53,960 nt of DNA. It comes from Bacillota bacterium. GTDB taxonomy: Bacteria; Bacillota; Negativicutes; Sporomusales; CTSoil-080. Below are positions 10,513 to 18,595 of this stretch, in pieces; within the stretch, counting starts at the first letter, position 1, and each line of letters begins with the position of its first letter. The notes below the pieces were generated by a model that was not told the DNA's origin, made no database searches, and saw only the letters and a list, made by a program, of their open reading frames with translations. The translations under genes and the position numbers were made by a program. Location of the stretch: the NCBI GenBank assembly GCA_017889635.1, contig JAGGAC010000030.1, forward strand, positions 1-53,960, read 5' to 3'.

Positions 10513-10850
10513 GTGATCAATGTCAATGTTCCCGTGGGCTTTGGCGAAACTATCTGTTTGTGACACGGGAAATGGGTAAGTTTTTAGCCCAGGTTAATGT
10601 TGACATGTTTCTGAATTTGCTGGAGCAACGCGAAAAATTGCAGAAGGAAATTGAAAAAGCTGATGATGGTGGCTTTAAAGATTTACCTGAAGGCCAGCAA
10701 CTTGCCGGAGAACTGGAACAAATAAATGAAGAACTGGTTTGCCAACTGGAAAGGATGCGTAATCAGTTGGAAAAGCAGCAGAAGATTTCTGTTGCTTATG
10801 ACGTTATGCGCCCAAGTTTTCTGGGAAACCGTATGGACCAAAAGGGCTAA
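10509..10850 (+). CDS. FliT-like flagellar chaperone
   Basis: A 113-residue, largely alpha-helical protein with coiled-coil character (the stretch from NLLEQREKLQKEIEKA on, then GELEQINEELVCQLERM). Sequence similarity to FliT is too weak to recognise by eye. The call rests on size, helical content and position overlapping the fliS stop by ATGA. In related bacteria this slot carries the FliD chaperone FliT. The N-terminus has three closely placed residues C4, C6 and V/R context (CQCSRG), which is unusual for FliT. Confidence 0.55.
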   Translation: MSDQCQCSRGLWRNYLFVTREMGKFLAQVNVDMFLNLLEQREKLQKEIEKADDGGFKDLPEGQQLAGELEQINEELVCQLERMRNQLEKQQKISVAYDVMRPSFLGNRMDQKG

Positions 10851-10941
10851 TGACAAGGTATATATAATGTTTTATTCTTACGCAAATGGTTGTGTAATGC
10901 GAATTTTTGATGTGGCGTCACGGTGATAACAGATTTTTTGC

Positions 10942-10970
10942 TTGCATTTTCTAAAATAGAAACTTATAAT
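10942..10970 (+). promoter_or_regulatory. Sigma-A promoter of the structured RNA
   Basis: TTGCAT (10942-10947), a 17-base spacer, TATAAT (10965-10970). Near-consensus; predicted start about 10977. It lies 260 bases upstream of the next start codon, so the transcript has a long untranslated 5' part. Confidence 0.75.
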
Positions 10971-10976
10971 TTGGGG

Positions 10977-11205
10977 TGAAGAACCTTTTGCTTAGGTCTG
11001 TGGTTGAAAATCGATGCCAGTCGCAGGCGAAACGATCCACATAAGAAGTCCAAAGTGGCTTTGAGCATGGTGCGGCTTAGATGTAAGTCCTGCCGGTTTA
11101 GTTGACCGAGAGAGGTAGTAGTGAGGAGATTGAATTCTTAGTAGCAAACCTTCCAGCAGGCGAGTGTGGGGGCAAAGACCAGGTCGGCTAAGCGATGGTC
11201 CTTTT
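10977..11205 (+). ncRNA. Structured non-coding RNA (raiA-motif candidate)
   Basis: About 230 transcribed bases without a plausible reading frame, behind a near-consensus promoter. The ends pair over a long range: TTGCTTAG (10988-10995) with CTAAGCGA (11188-11195), 8 bp including one G-U. Next to it GTCT (10996-10999) can pair with AGAC (11176-11179). Inside is an extended hairpin: TGTGG (10999-11003)/CCACA (11037-11041), ATCG (11010-11013)/CGAT (11033-11036) and GCC (11016-11018)/GGC (11026-11028). A further stem is CCTGC (11089-11093)/GCAGG (11156-11160). Firmicutes carry a conserved RNA of similar length, the raiA motif, near hpf/raiA; hpf lies 2.6 kb downstream here. That identity is a guess from context and size. 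A riboswitch-like leader of the zinc-ribbon gene is the alternative. Confidence 0.6.
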
Positions 11206-11237
11206 AGTATCAAGATAAAGGTGAGGGGATATCGTTA

Positions 11238-11534
11238 ATGGCTTTCGAGGACAAAACGTTAAAGTGCAAGGATTGTGGGGCAGATTTCGTTTTTACGGCT
11301 GGAGAGCAAGAGTTTTATGCTGAAAAAGGGTTTGAGAATGAACCGGCACGTTGCCGTGACTGCCGTGATGCGAGGCGACGCAGCCGTGATGGCGGTGAAG
11401 TCCGTGCCCAGCGTGAGATGCACGAAGCTGTTTGTGCTGAGTGTGGTGTAACGACGCAAGTGCCGTTTAGACCACGCAATGATCGTCCCATTTATTGTCG
11501 CGATTGCTTTGCCGCTAAAAAGACGGAATTGTAA
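11238..11534 (+). CDS. Small double zinc-ribbon protein
   Basis: A 98-residue protein with two four-cysteine modules. The first is CKDC near residues 10-13 paired with CRDC near 38-41. The second is CAEC near 68-71 paired with CRDC near 88-91. The first resembles the probable zinc-ribbon family PF13451. The second resembles short CxxC-CxxC modules (TIGR04272-like). The region between them is rich in Arg and Asp. It probably binds zinc and perhaps nucleic acid, but no function is known to me. AAGGTGAGGGG stands upstream of ATG 11238. It follows the structured RNA and is followed by its own terminator, so RNA and protein may share one transcript. Confidence 0.75.
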   Translation: MAFEDKTLKCKDCGADFVFTAGEQEFYAEKGFENEPARCRDCRDARRRSRDGGEVRAQREMHEAVCAECGVTTQVPFRPRNDRPIYCRDCFAAKKTEL

Positions 11535-11560
11535 TATTTTTAATTTTTAGCTTAATTGCG

Positions 11561-11586
11561 GCCTGGACATTTAGTCTAGGCTTTTT
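11561..11586 (+). terminator. Rho-independent terminator after the zinc-ribbon gene
   Basis: GCCTGGAC (11561-11568) pairs with GTCTAGGC around a 5-base loop (one G-U), followed by TTTTT. Confidence 0.8.
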
Positions 11587-11639
11587 GCTTGTCTAGATTT
11601 AGTAGGTTTATATTTTTGGCCTAACAGGTTTTGCCCAGG

Positions 11640-11700
11640 TTATCCCCAAAAAGAATGTTGTATTTGGTAGTTATCAACACATTTATCAACAATATCCACA
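11640..11700 (+). promoter_or_regulatory. Cluster of four DnaA-box-like sites
   Basis: Four 9-mers in the same orientation within 61 bases, each one mismatch from TTATCCACA: TTATCCCCA (11640), TTATCAACA (11671), TTATCAACA (11683) and ATATCCACA (11692). The last two lie only 9 bases apart by their starts. The stretch is AT-rich and lies between a terminator and a promoter, with no gene in it. It could be a DnaA-titrating or regulatory site. No dnaA or dnaN is near, so an origin is unlikely. Confidence 0.5.
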
Positions 11701-11790
11701 AATGAGAATCAATTTAGTTTAGATTAGTCGGGATGAATTGGGCAAAAATACTTGCTTGTCTATGAACAAGCAGTTTGGCGAGAAAACTGG

Positions 11791-11820
11791 TTGACAGGCC
11801 TCTTATAGCATAGCTATAAT
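11791..11820 (+). promoter_or_regulatory. Sigma-A promoter of the amino-acid ABC transporter
   Basis: TTGACA (11791-11796), an 18-base spacer, TATAAT (11815-11820). Predicted start near 11828, leaving a leader of about 95 bases before ATG 11924. Confidence 0.8.
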
Positions 11821-11842
11821 CATTATGAGATACATAGCACGG

Positions 11843-11891
11843 GCCGTTGAAAAAGTTTTTTCGCAGTGTTGCGAATAGCTTTTCCAACGGC
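11843..11891 (+). promoter_or_regulatory. Leader hairpin upstream of the ABC transporter
   Basis: GCCGTTG (11843-11849) pairs with CAACGGC (11885-11891). The stem extends inward by an A-rich/T-rich part and by CGCA/TGCG at the tip. It is followed by TTATTTTGGG, which is a poor U-tract. It lies inside the predicted leader, so it could act as an attenuator or mRNA stabiliser. Confidence 0.5.
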
Positions 11892-11923
11892 TTATTTTGG
11901 GAATAAAAGATTAAGGTGAGATT

Positions 11924-12589
11924 ATGGAACTAGATTTTGGTCTGATTGTCCGATCCCTTCCACTATTATTGACCGGCGCGGTGGTAACAATCCAGATAAC
12001 GGTGCTCAGCGTAGGTTTTGGATTATTTATTGGAATGTTTGCCGGTATCGCCCGCATGGCAAAGTTTTGGCTTGTACGGGCGGCAGCAACAGTGTATGTA
12101 GATTTTATTCGTGGGACCCCGCTTTTGGTTCAAATTTTTATTATTTATTTTGCTCTTCCTCTTCTGTTGGGAAAGCGTATTGACCCTTTTTTGGCCGCTA
12201 TTACTGCTTGCAGTATTAATAGCGGTGCGTACATTGCAGAGATTTTTCGGGCCGGTATTCAGTCAATTGACAAGGGGCAAATGGAGGCAGGAAGATCCCT
12301 GGGGATGAGCTGGATACAGACGATGTGCTATGTAATTCTGCCGCAGGCTTTCAAGAGAATTATACCGCCTCTTGGAAATGAGTTTATTGCCATGTTGAAG
12401 GATTCTTCACTGGTATCTGTGATCGGCTTTGAAGAACTGACTCGCCGGGGGCAGCTTATTATTGCTCGTACTTACGGATCGTTTGAAATTTGGGTGACAG
12501 TCGCGGTAATTTATTTGATAATGACGCTGACTATTTCGCGTCTGGTTGATTATCTCGAACGGAGGTACAAGATTGATGATAAGCATTAA
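11924..12589 (+). CDS. Polar amino-acid ABC transporter permease (HisM/GlnP type)
   Basis: A 221-residue inner-membrane permease with about five hydrophobic segments. The N-terminal [19 protein letters not shown] stretch is followed by [21 protein letters not shown], the signature of the His/Glu/Gln/Arg permease family. The EAA loop, [22 protein letters not shown], contacts the ATPase. It forms a transporter with the next gene, whose start it overlaps by 14 bases. No periplasmic binding-protein gene lies in the window, so the substrate (glutamine, arginine, cystine or another polar amino acid) cannot be told. Confidence 0.92.
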   Translation: MELDFGLIVRSLPLLLTGAVVTIQITVLSVGFGLFIGMFAGIARMAKFWLVRAAATVYVDFIRGTPLLVQIFIIYFALPLLLGKRIDPFLAAITACSINSGAYIAEIFRAGIQSIDKGQMEAGRSLGMSWIQTMCYVILPQAFKRIIPPLGNEFIAMLKDSSLVSVIGFEELTRRGQLIIARTYGSFEIWVTVAVIYLIMTLTISRLVDYLERRYKIDDKH

Positions 12590-13295
12590 GAACCTGCATA
12601 AACACTTCGGCAGGCTGCATGTGCTCAAAGGTATCGATGTCGAGATCAGGGAGCAGGAAGTTGTCGTAATTATTGGACCGAGCGGTTCAGGAAAAAGTAC
12701 CTTGCTTCGGTGTATAAACTATCTGGAAGAACCCAGTGAAGGGGAAATAATTGTCGATGGTATTACGCTTACTGGCGAGTCTAGTATTAATAAGGTTCGC
12801 GCAGAGGTCGGTATGGTGTTTCAAAGATTTAACCTTTTTCCGCACATGACGGTACTGGCAAATATAATGCTGGCGCCACAGAAAGTGCGTAAGTTAAACA
12901 GGAACGAATCCGAAATAATTGCCCATGATCTTTTAAAAAAGGTCGGGCTTTCAGATAAAGCAAATGCATATCCCGAACAGCTTTCTGGCGGTCAACAGCA
13001 AAGAGTAGCGATCGCTAGGGCGTTGGCGATGCGACCGAAGATTATGTTGTTTGATGAACCTACTTCGGCACTTGATCCCGAAATGATCAACGAAGTGCTT
13101 GATGTTATGAAAAACCTTGCTCATGAGGGGATGACAATGGTGGTTGTTACTCATGAAATGGGCTTTGCCAGGGAGGTCGGCGATCGGGTTATTTTTATGG
13201 ATGAGGGCCGTATTGTTGAGGAGGGAACTCCAACCGAATTTTTTACGAACGCTCGTGAAGATCGGGCAAAAGCTTTTCTATCCAAGATTTTATAG
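12576..13295 (+). CDS. Polar amino-acid ABC transporter ATP-binding protein (GlnQ/HisP type)
   Basis: A 239-residue ATPase partner of the preceding permease. Walker A is GPSGSGKST near residues 34-42, the Q-loop is in [13 protein letters not shown], the signature is LSGGQQQR, Walker B is IMLFDEP, and the switch histidine is in [19 protein letters not shown] is typical of the amino-acid subfamily. ATG 12576 with GGAGG 11 bases upstream is chosen over upstream in-frame codons because the homologous N-terminus ([12 protein letters not shown]) begins there. The start lies inside the end of the permease gene, so translation is probably coupled. Confidence 0.93.
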   Translation: MISIKNLHKHFGRLHVLKGIDVEIREQEVVVIIGPSGSGKSTLLRCINYLEEPSEGEIIVDGITLTGESSINKVRAEVGMVFQRFNLFPHMTVLANIMLAPQKVRKLNRNESEIIAHDLLKKVGLSDKANAYPEQLSGGQQQRVAIARALAMRPKIMLFDEPTSALDPEMINEVLDVMKNLAHEGMTMVVVTHEMGFAREVGDRVIFMDEGRIVEEGTPTEFFTNAREDRAKAFLSKIL

Positions 13296-13319
13296 CCTCT
13301 GCTGATAGGCGTGGCAGCA

Positions 13320-13348
13320 TTGACACCCTTATCTAGTTGTGCTATAGT
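13320..13348 (+). promoter_or_regulatory. Sigma-A promoter of the cold-shock gene
   Basis: TTGACA (13320-13325), a 17-base spacer, TATAGT (13343-13348). It lies about 54 bases before the cold-shock ATG. Confidence 0.72.
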
Positions 13349-13401
13349 AGGGTTTGCATCACACTGTGACTTGCAGTACACTGTTAGGAGGAATTTTGTA
13401 G

Positions 13402-13598
13402 ATGATCGGCAAAGTAAAATGGTTCAGCGCGGAAAAGGGGTATGGCTTCCTTGAAGGGAAGATGGCGGCGATGTTTTTGTTCATTTTTCCGCGATTCAAG
13501 ATCAGGGCTTTAAGACTTTGGTAGAAGGGCAACAGGTAGAATTCGAGATCGTTGAAGGAACTCGCGGACCACAAGCTTCTAATGTGACAAAATTGTAA
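13402..13598 (+). pseudogene. Cold-shock protein (CspA/CspB family), broken by a one-base deletion
   Basis: GGAGG precedes ATG 13402, and the first 17 codons read MIGKVKWFSAEKGYGFL, the start of a cold-shock domain with the RNP1 motif. In this frame the protein derails and stops early. Shifting the frame near 13456 restores [19 protein letters not shown] (RNP2 VFVHF), and the typical end SNVTKL stops at TAA 13596-13598. The span is 197 bases, exactly one short of the 66 codons expected. Promoter, ribosome site and terminator are intact, so the loss is recent or a sequencing error. If functional, the product would be a 65-residue RNA chaperone. Confidence 0.85.
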
Positions 13599-13604
13599 TT
13601 AACT

Positions 13605-13634
13605 ACCCGGCTGGTTGCTACTAGCCGGGTTTCG
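13605..13634 (+). terminator. Terminator hairpin after the cold-shock gene
   Basis: ACCCGGCT (13605-13612) pairs with AGCCGGGT (13623-13630) around a 10-base loop. The following T-run is short (TTC, later ATTT). Confidence 0.6.
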
Positions 13635-13706
13635 AATTTAATGGATAGATAAATGGCTTGTTTTGACTTTTAATGTAGGAATATTTTTCAACTTCGAGTT
13701 TTTTTG

Positions 13707-13735
13707 ACAGGAATTTTTCACTTTTGCGGGAATAA
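13707..13735 (+). promoter_or_regulatory. Sigma-H-like promoter of hpf
   Basis: ACAGGAATT (13707-13715), an 11-base spacer, then CGGGAATAA (13727-13735). Compared with the SigH consensus RnAGGAwww-N11-12-RnnGAATww only the first base of the -10 deviates. It lies about 33 bases before the hpf ATG. In Bacillus hpf is under SigH (and SigB) control, which agrees. Confidence 0.55.
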
Positions 13736-13768
13736 TACTAAGTAAGATTTCGGAAGGGAGCTGGGGTT

Positions 13769-14299
13769 ATGGCTATCACTGTACGAGGAAAAAACATCGA
13801 AATTACACCGGCTTTAAAAGACTATGTTGAGAAACGTATTGGCAAGATCACAAAGTATTTTGAGACCTTGAATGACATTGCTGTGGTGTTGACTGTTGAG
13901 AAAGGCCGCCATATAGTAGAGGTTACCGTACCGGTAAACGGGATGCTGTTAAGGGGCGAGGAGTCAACTACCGATATGTACACCTCGATTGATCTTGTAA
14001 TTGAGAAGCTGGAGAAGCAGATTGAAAAGTATAAAACCAAGCTTGCTCGGAAACTACGTGTAGGTACGTTTAAAGGTGATATCGCCGCAGTAAGCCGTGA
14101 TGTCGGCGATGCGGACGAGTTTAAAATAGTCAAAACCAAGCGGTTTGCAGTAAAGCCTATGACCACTGAAGAAGCCCTCTTGCAAATGAATTTGATTAAT
14201 CATGATTTCTATGTGTTTACTAATGCCGAAACTGAAGACGTAAATGTTTTATATCGTCGGAAGGATGGCAATTATGGCTTGATTGAACCAGAATTCTAG
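13769..14299 (+). CDS. hpf: Ribosome hibernation promoting factor, long form
   Basis: A 176-residue long-form HPF (RaiA/YvyD). The N-terminal domain (about 1-100, beginning ITVRGKNIEITPALKDYVEKRI) binds the decoding region of the 30S subunit and blocks mRNA and tRNA. The linker is charged. The C-terminal dimerisation domain (about 120-176) contains VKTKRFAVKPMTTEEALLQM and ends YRRKDGNYGLIEPEF. The long form joins two ribosomes into inactive 100S dimers in stationary phase. GGAAGGGAG precedes ATG 13769. It stands alone between a sigma-H-like promoter and a strong terminator, just before secA as in many Firmicutes. Confidence 0.95.
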   Translation: MAITVRGKNIEITPALKDYVEKRIGKITKYFETLNDIAVVLTVEKGRHIVEVTVPVNGMLLRGEESTTDMYTSIDLVIEKLEKQIEKYKTKLARKLRVGTFKGDIAAVSRDVGDADEFKIVKTKRFAVKPMTTEEALLQMNLINHDFYVFTNAETEDVNVLYRRKDGNYGLIEPEF

Positions 14300-14309
14300 A
14301 AAAGTCAAA

Positions 14310-14333
14310 ACCGGGGAGTAATCCCCGGTTTTT
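14310..14333. terminator. Strong terminator after hpf, probably bidirectional
   Basis: ACCGGGGA (14310-14317), a 4-base loop and TCCCCGGT, followed by TTTTT on the plus strand. On the minus strand the hairpin is followed by TTTTGAC, so it may also end the converging small gene at 14449-14667. Confidence 0.88.
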
Positions 14334-14448
14334 ATCTGTCTGTTGAGATAAGCAAAGTTTTAGGTGTCTGCTTGTTGCTGAAGGATAGATAGTGGTCTGG
14401 TTGAAATACTAAAAGATGGATGTGACCATTGCGGCGCATTTTTGACTA

Positions 14449-14667
14449 CTAACGTTTGCGTTCAAGGATACTTGCACGGCGGCTTAAGAGAATTTCGGCC
14501 AAACTGGCTTGTTCCATTTCCCTTGCCTTGGAGGCAAATTCGTCCTTAGACATTAACCCTTTTTCGATTAGTAACTCGATTATCGCTACTATTGCCAAGG
14601 TGTTTTTGTAATTAACGTCTTTCATGTCGGCAATATGACCAGCAATTTCAAGCAAGTTTGGTTGCAT
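14449..14667 (-). CDS. Hypothetical 72-residue protein
   Basis: The only minus-strand gene between the window start and accC. It has an excellent ribosome site, GGGAGGAATT, ending 3 bases before the ATG. The protein appears mostly helical. A central hydrophobic stretch (TLAIVAIIELLIEKGLM) is followed by SKDEFASKAREMEQ, a pattern seen in small helical subunit-like domains, and the C-terminus is basic. I do not recognise a family. It converges on the hpf terminator. The upstream region contains a GCCG/CGGC inverted repeat near 14727-14740 that could be an operator. Ribosome site and codon pattern argue for a real gene. Confidence 0.6.
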   Translation of the reverse strand: MQPNLLEIAGHIADMKDVNYKNTLAIVAIIELLIEKGLMSKDEFASKAREMEQASLAEILLSRRASILERKR

Positions 14668-14842
14668 TTTAATTCCTCCCGGTAGATTATTTAAATCCTA
14701 CCTTCTAGTTATTTCCATATTGGCTTGCCGTTATACCGGCAGTTGTAATGATTAGAAAAAGGGATGTTCCAAGTGCTAAAATAAATGGATTTAATGGTGT
14801 TAGCTAGGTAGAGGGCCTGGAGGGACAAAAACGTGCCATATT

Positions 14843-14871
14843 TTGACTTATTGGCCGCATTCTGCTAAAAT
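14843..14871 (+). promoter_or_regulatory. Sigma-A promoter of secA
   Basis: TTGACT (14843-14848), a 17-base spacer, TAAAAT (14866-14871), about 32 bases before the secA start. Confidence 0.68.
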
Positions 14872-14903
14872 TTTAAAATAGGCTTTAAAGGAGATGATAC
14901 CGA

Positions 14904-17411
14904 TTGTTAGAATTTCTGAAGAAAATATTCGGTGATGATAATGAGCGCGAAATTAAGCGCTTGATGAAGTATGTGGACGCGATCAACGCGTTTGAACCCG
15001 ATATTGAGAAACTCAGCGATATTAGTCTTGCTGCCAAAACACCTGAATTCAAAGGGCGTTTAGATCAAGGTGAGAGTTTAGAAAGCATTTTACCTGAAGC
15101 GTTTGCGGTTGTCCGCGAGGCTTCGCGGCGGGTTTTAGGCATGAGGCATTTTGATGTGCAGCTTTTAGGCGGATTGACTTTGCACGCAGGAAATATTGCT
15201 GAAATGCGCACCGGTGAAGGTAAGACGCTGGTGGCGACGTTGCCGGTTTATCTTAATGCGTTAGCAGGTAACGGCGTTCATGTGGTAACGGTCAATGACT
15301 ATTTAGCTAAACGTGACAGCGAGTGGATGGGTAAGGTATATCAATTTCTCGGTTTGAGTGTTGGCCTAATTGTTCACGGTCTGGATTTTGCTGAGCGCAA
15401 AATGGCCTATAGCGCCGATGTTACATATGGTACCAATAATGAGTTCGGATTTGATTATCTCCGGGACAATATGGTGATTCATCCTGACCAGATGGTTCAA
15501 CGGGAAGAGCTTAATTATGCTATTGTGGACGAGGTTGACAGTATTTTGGTTGATGAGGCTCGCACTCCGCTTATTATTTCCGGCCCTGGTGAAAAGTCGA
15601 CTGACCTGTATGCCGTATTGGCAAAGGTAGTCCCCAAACTTAACGAGACTGAAGATTATACGGTTGACGAAAAAAGCCATACTGTTGCTCCAACGGAAAG
15701 TGGTATTGCTAAAGCCGAAAAGTTGCTGAATGTTAAAAATCTATATGAAAATGAAAATATGGAAATATCACATCACTTTAACCAGGCGCTAAAAGCTCAT
15801 TCGCTTATGAAACGTGACCGTGATTATGTTGTAAAGGATGGCGAGGTTATCATTGTTGACGAGTTTACCGGTAGGCTGATGTTCGGACGCCGGTACTCGG
15901 ACGGTTTACATCAAGCCATTGAGGCTAAAGAAGGCGTGAAAATCGAGCGGGAGAGTCAAACACTGGCTTCGATTACTTTCCAGAATTATTTCCGGATGTA
16001 TGGCAAACTAGCTGGGATGACCGGTACGGCTAAGACAGAAGCGGATGAGTTCCGTAAAATTTACGGATTGGATGTAATCGTTATTCCAAGTAATATGCCG
16101 GTTGTCCGCGAGGATCTGCCTGATGTTATTTATAAAACTAAACGTGCTAAATATAAAGCGGTTGTTAACGATATTAGCGAGCGGTATGCTAAAGGGCAAC
16201 CTGTGTTGGTGGGTACAACATCTATTGTCCAGTCTGAAGAATTAAGCGATATCTTGAAAAAACAGGGTGTGCCGCATAATGTTCTTAATGCTAAGTATCA
16301 TGAAAAAGAGGCCCAAATCGTGGCTCAGGCTGGTCAACCAGGTACTGTAACTATTGCTACCAATATGGCTGGGCGTGGTACTGACATAGTACTTGGAGAA
16401 GGAGTGCCGGACATTGGCGGCCTTCATATTATTGGCACTGAGCGTCATGAGAGCCGCCGTATAGATAATCAGTTGCGGGGGCGTTCAGGTCGTCAAGGAG
16501 ATCCTGGTTCTACCCGGTTTTATTTATCACTCCAAGATGACTTGATGCGTCTATTTGGTTCGGATAATATTGCAAGTGTGATGGATAAATTGGGTATGGA
16601 TGAAGATGAACCTATTGAACATGGGCTCATTACCCGGTCGATTGAACAGGCTCAGAAGAAGGTGGAAGCACGTAACTTCGACATCCGCAAGCATGTGCTG
16701 GAATATGATGATGTCATGAACCAGCAACGGGAAGTTATATATAGCCAGCGTCGTAAAATTCTTATGGGCGAGTCAATGCGGGAAAATATCTTTCCGATGA
16801 TTGATAAAATCATTGATCAGGGCATGGAGTTATATGCCAATGAGAAGGTATATCAGGAAGAGTGGGATTACGACGGTCTTATTGAGTATGGGGAAAGTTA
16901 TTTTGCTCCGCCTGGAGAACTAAAGAAGGACGCACTTAGTAAGCTAAGTCGTGAGGAGCTCAAAGAGGATTTGCTCTCGATAGCTACTAAGGCTTATGAT
17001 GCCAGAGAGGCGAGCTTTGGCGCCGATAATATGCGTGAACTGGAAAAGGTAGTTATGCTTAAGGTCGTAGATGCTAAGTGGATGGATCATCTGGATGCCA
17101 TGGATATGTTGCGGGAGGGAATTGGACTCAGGGCGTATGGTCAGAAAAATCCGCTTATTGAGTACAAGATTGAAGCTTTTGATATGTTCCAGCAGATGAT
17201 TGATAACATTCAGGATGAGATTGTCCGCTACATTTATCGGGTGAATATTATCAGTCAGCCAGAGGATAGGTTACAGCATGCTCATGCTGACCATGGCGAG
17301 GAAGAGGCGACACAAGCTCCGGTGGTTAATAAGGATAGTATCGGGCGTAATGATTTATGTCCGTGCGGCTCTGGTAAGAAATATAAGAAGTGCTGCGGAT
17401 TAGGAAAATAA
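14904..17411 (+). CDS. secA: Preprotein translocase ATPase SecA
   Basis: The motor that pushes secretory proteins through SecYEG. It has 835 residues, a normal SecA length. Walker A is GEGKT near residues 104-108. [20 protein letters not shown] carries the NBD1 Walker B region, and GRGTDI plus [13 protein letters not shown] belong to NBD2. The C-terminal zinc-binding SEC-C motif [13 protein letters not shown] (about 819-831) is intact; it contacts SecB or lipids. The start is TTG 14904 behind AAAGGAGATGA. prfB follows, the common hpf-secA-prfB order. Confidence 0.97.
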   Translation: MLEFLKKIFGDDNEREIKRLMKYVDAINAFEPDIEKLSDISLAAKTPEFKGRLDQGESLESILPEAFAVVREASRRVLGMRHFDVQLLGGLTLHAGNIAEMRTGEGKTLVATLPVYLNALAGNGVHVVTVNDYLAKRDSEWMGKVYQFLGLSVGLIVHGLDFAERKMAYSADVTYGTNNEFGFDYLRDNMVIHPDQMVQREELNYAIVDEVDSILVDEARTPLIISGPGEKSTDLYAVLAKVVPKLNETEDYTVDEKSHTVAPTESGIAKAEKLLNVKNLYENENMEISHHFNQALKAHSLMKRDRDYVVKDGEVIIVDEFTGRLMFGRRYSDGLHQAIEAKEGVKIERESQTLASITFQNYFRMYGKLAGMTGTAKTEADEFRKIYGLDVIVIPSNMPVVREDLPDVIYKTKRAKYKAVVNDISERYAKGQPVLVGTTSIVQSEELSDILKKQGVPHNVLNAKYHEKEAQIVAQAGQPGTVTIATNMAGRGTDIVLGEGVPDIGGLHIIGTERHESRRIDNQLRGRSGRQGDPGSTRFYLSLQDDLMRLFGSDNIASVMDKLGMDEDEPIEHGLITRSIEQAQKKVEARNFDIRKHVLEYDDVMNQQREVIYSQRRKILMGESMRENIFPMIDKIIDQGMELYANEKVYQEEWDYDGLIEYGESYFAPPGELKKDALSKLSREELKEDLLSIATKAYDAREASFGADNMRELEKVVMLKVVDAKWMDHLDAMDMLREGIGLRAYGQKNPLIEYKIEAFDMFQQMIDNIQDEIVRYIYRVNIISQPEDRLQHAHADHGEEEATQAPVVNKDSIGRNDLCPCGSGKKYKKCCGLGK

Positions 17412-17470
17412 TTTTTCTAATCTTGCATGATAGTGTTGTGTCGTCAATAAAATTTTAGGGAGGGATGCGT

Positions 17471-18581
17471 GTGTTATTAGAAGATTTACGCCGTCCTGTG
17501 GAGGAACTGGCCGAAAGATTAGAAGAAGTGAGGGTTTCCCTTTGACGTAGCTGCGAAAGAACTTGAAATTGCAGCGCTGGAATATAAGTTGGCAGCACCA
17601 GATTTTTGGGATAATCCTGATAATGCGCAGAAGACTATGCAGGAATTGACTCGGATCAAGGAAAGTGTTGGTCAGTACTATGATTTAGTAAGCCGCCATA
17701 GTGATGTGTCTGTACTGTGGCAGCTTGGGATGGATGAACAGGATGAAAGCATTTATGGCGAGGTCGAAGAAACGATAAAATCGTTAGGTAAGGAACTGGA
17801 TCATCTTGACATGATGCTGATGTTGTCTGGAGAACATGATGCCAATAACGCAATTGTTACTCTGCATGCCGGTGCGGGTGGCACAGAGGCCCAGGATTGG
17901 GTCCAAATGCTGCTAAGGATGTATGTCCGGTGGGCTGAAAGTAACAAGTATAAAGTGGAAACTATGGATTTTTTGGCTGGGGACGAGGCCGGAGTAAAAA
18001 GTGCAACAATTATGGTGTCAGGCAGTAACGCCTATGGGTATCTACGCTCCGAAAAAGGAGTACATAGGTTAGTGCGGATATCGCCTTTTGATGCTTCCGG
18101 TCGCAGGCATACGTCGTTTGCAGCGGTAGACGTGATGCCGGAAATTGATGATACTATCGAAGTCAATATTAATATGGCTGATGTTCGGGTGGATACCTTC
18201 CGGGCTAGCGGAGCCGGAGGACAGCATATTAATAAGACCGATTCTGCGGTCCGTATGACTCATATACCAACAGGTATAGTAGCACAATGCCAGAGTGAGC
18301 GGTCACAGATTCAAAATCGCGAACAGTGTATGCGTCTTCTTCGGGCTAAGCTGTTTGAGCTCGAACGGCAGAAGCAGGACAATAAAATGGGCGAGTTAAG
18401 CGGTGACTATCAGGCTATTGAGTGGGGAAGCCAGATTAGATCATATGTTTTTCATCCATACAATTTGGTTAAAGACCACCGGACTTTGGCAGAGACAGGC
18501 AACGTTCAGGCAGTAATGGATGGGGAAATTGAACTATTTATTGAAGCATATTTGAAACAGGGGAAAAGTGCCGGAAAATAG
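17471..18581 (+). CDS. prfB: Peptide chain release factor 2, with programmed +1 frameshift
   Basis: RF2 recognises UGA and UAA stops. The first 24 codons (from GTG 17471, AGGGAGGG upstream; ATG 17465 is an alternative) end CTT TGA at 17540-17545, followed by C. This is the classic slip site CUU UGA C with an AGG-containing Shine-Dalgarno-like stretch just before. Slipping +1 (skipping T17543) continues as DVAAKELEIAALEYKL and gives a 369-residue protein. The tripeptide SPF (RISPFDASGRRH) marks RF2 rather than RF1. GAGGQHINKTDSAVR carries the peptidyl-hydrolysis GGQ. The in-frame UGA makes synthesis autoregulated. Coordinates join 17471-17542 with 17544-18581. Confidence 0.96.
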
Positions 18582-18595
18582 GGAGGCGGGCTTAA

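Noticed and set aside
10992-11213. Minus-strand frame of 73 residues across the structured RNA
   Set aside because: No ribosome site; the open frame is a by-product of the structured RNA sequence.
11640-11700. Replication origin
   Set aside because: No dnaA, dnaN, rpmH or AT-rich unwinding element nearby; a DnaA-binding cluster is the more modest reading.
13681-13768. Sigma-A promoter for hpf using TTGACA at 13704
   Set aside because: The nearest -10-like AATAAT is 21 bases away, too far; the overlapping sigma-H pattern fits better.
13822-14166. Minus-strand 114-residue frame inside hpf
   Set aside because: Antisense shadow of a certain gene, without a ribosome site.
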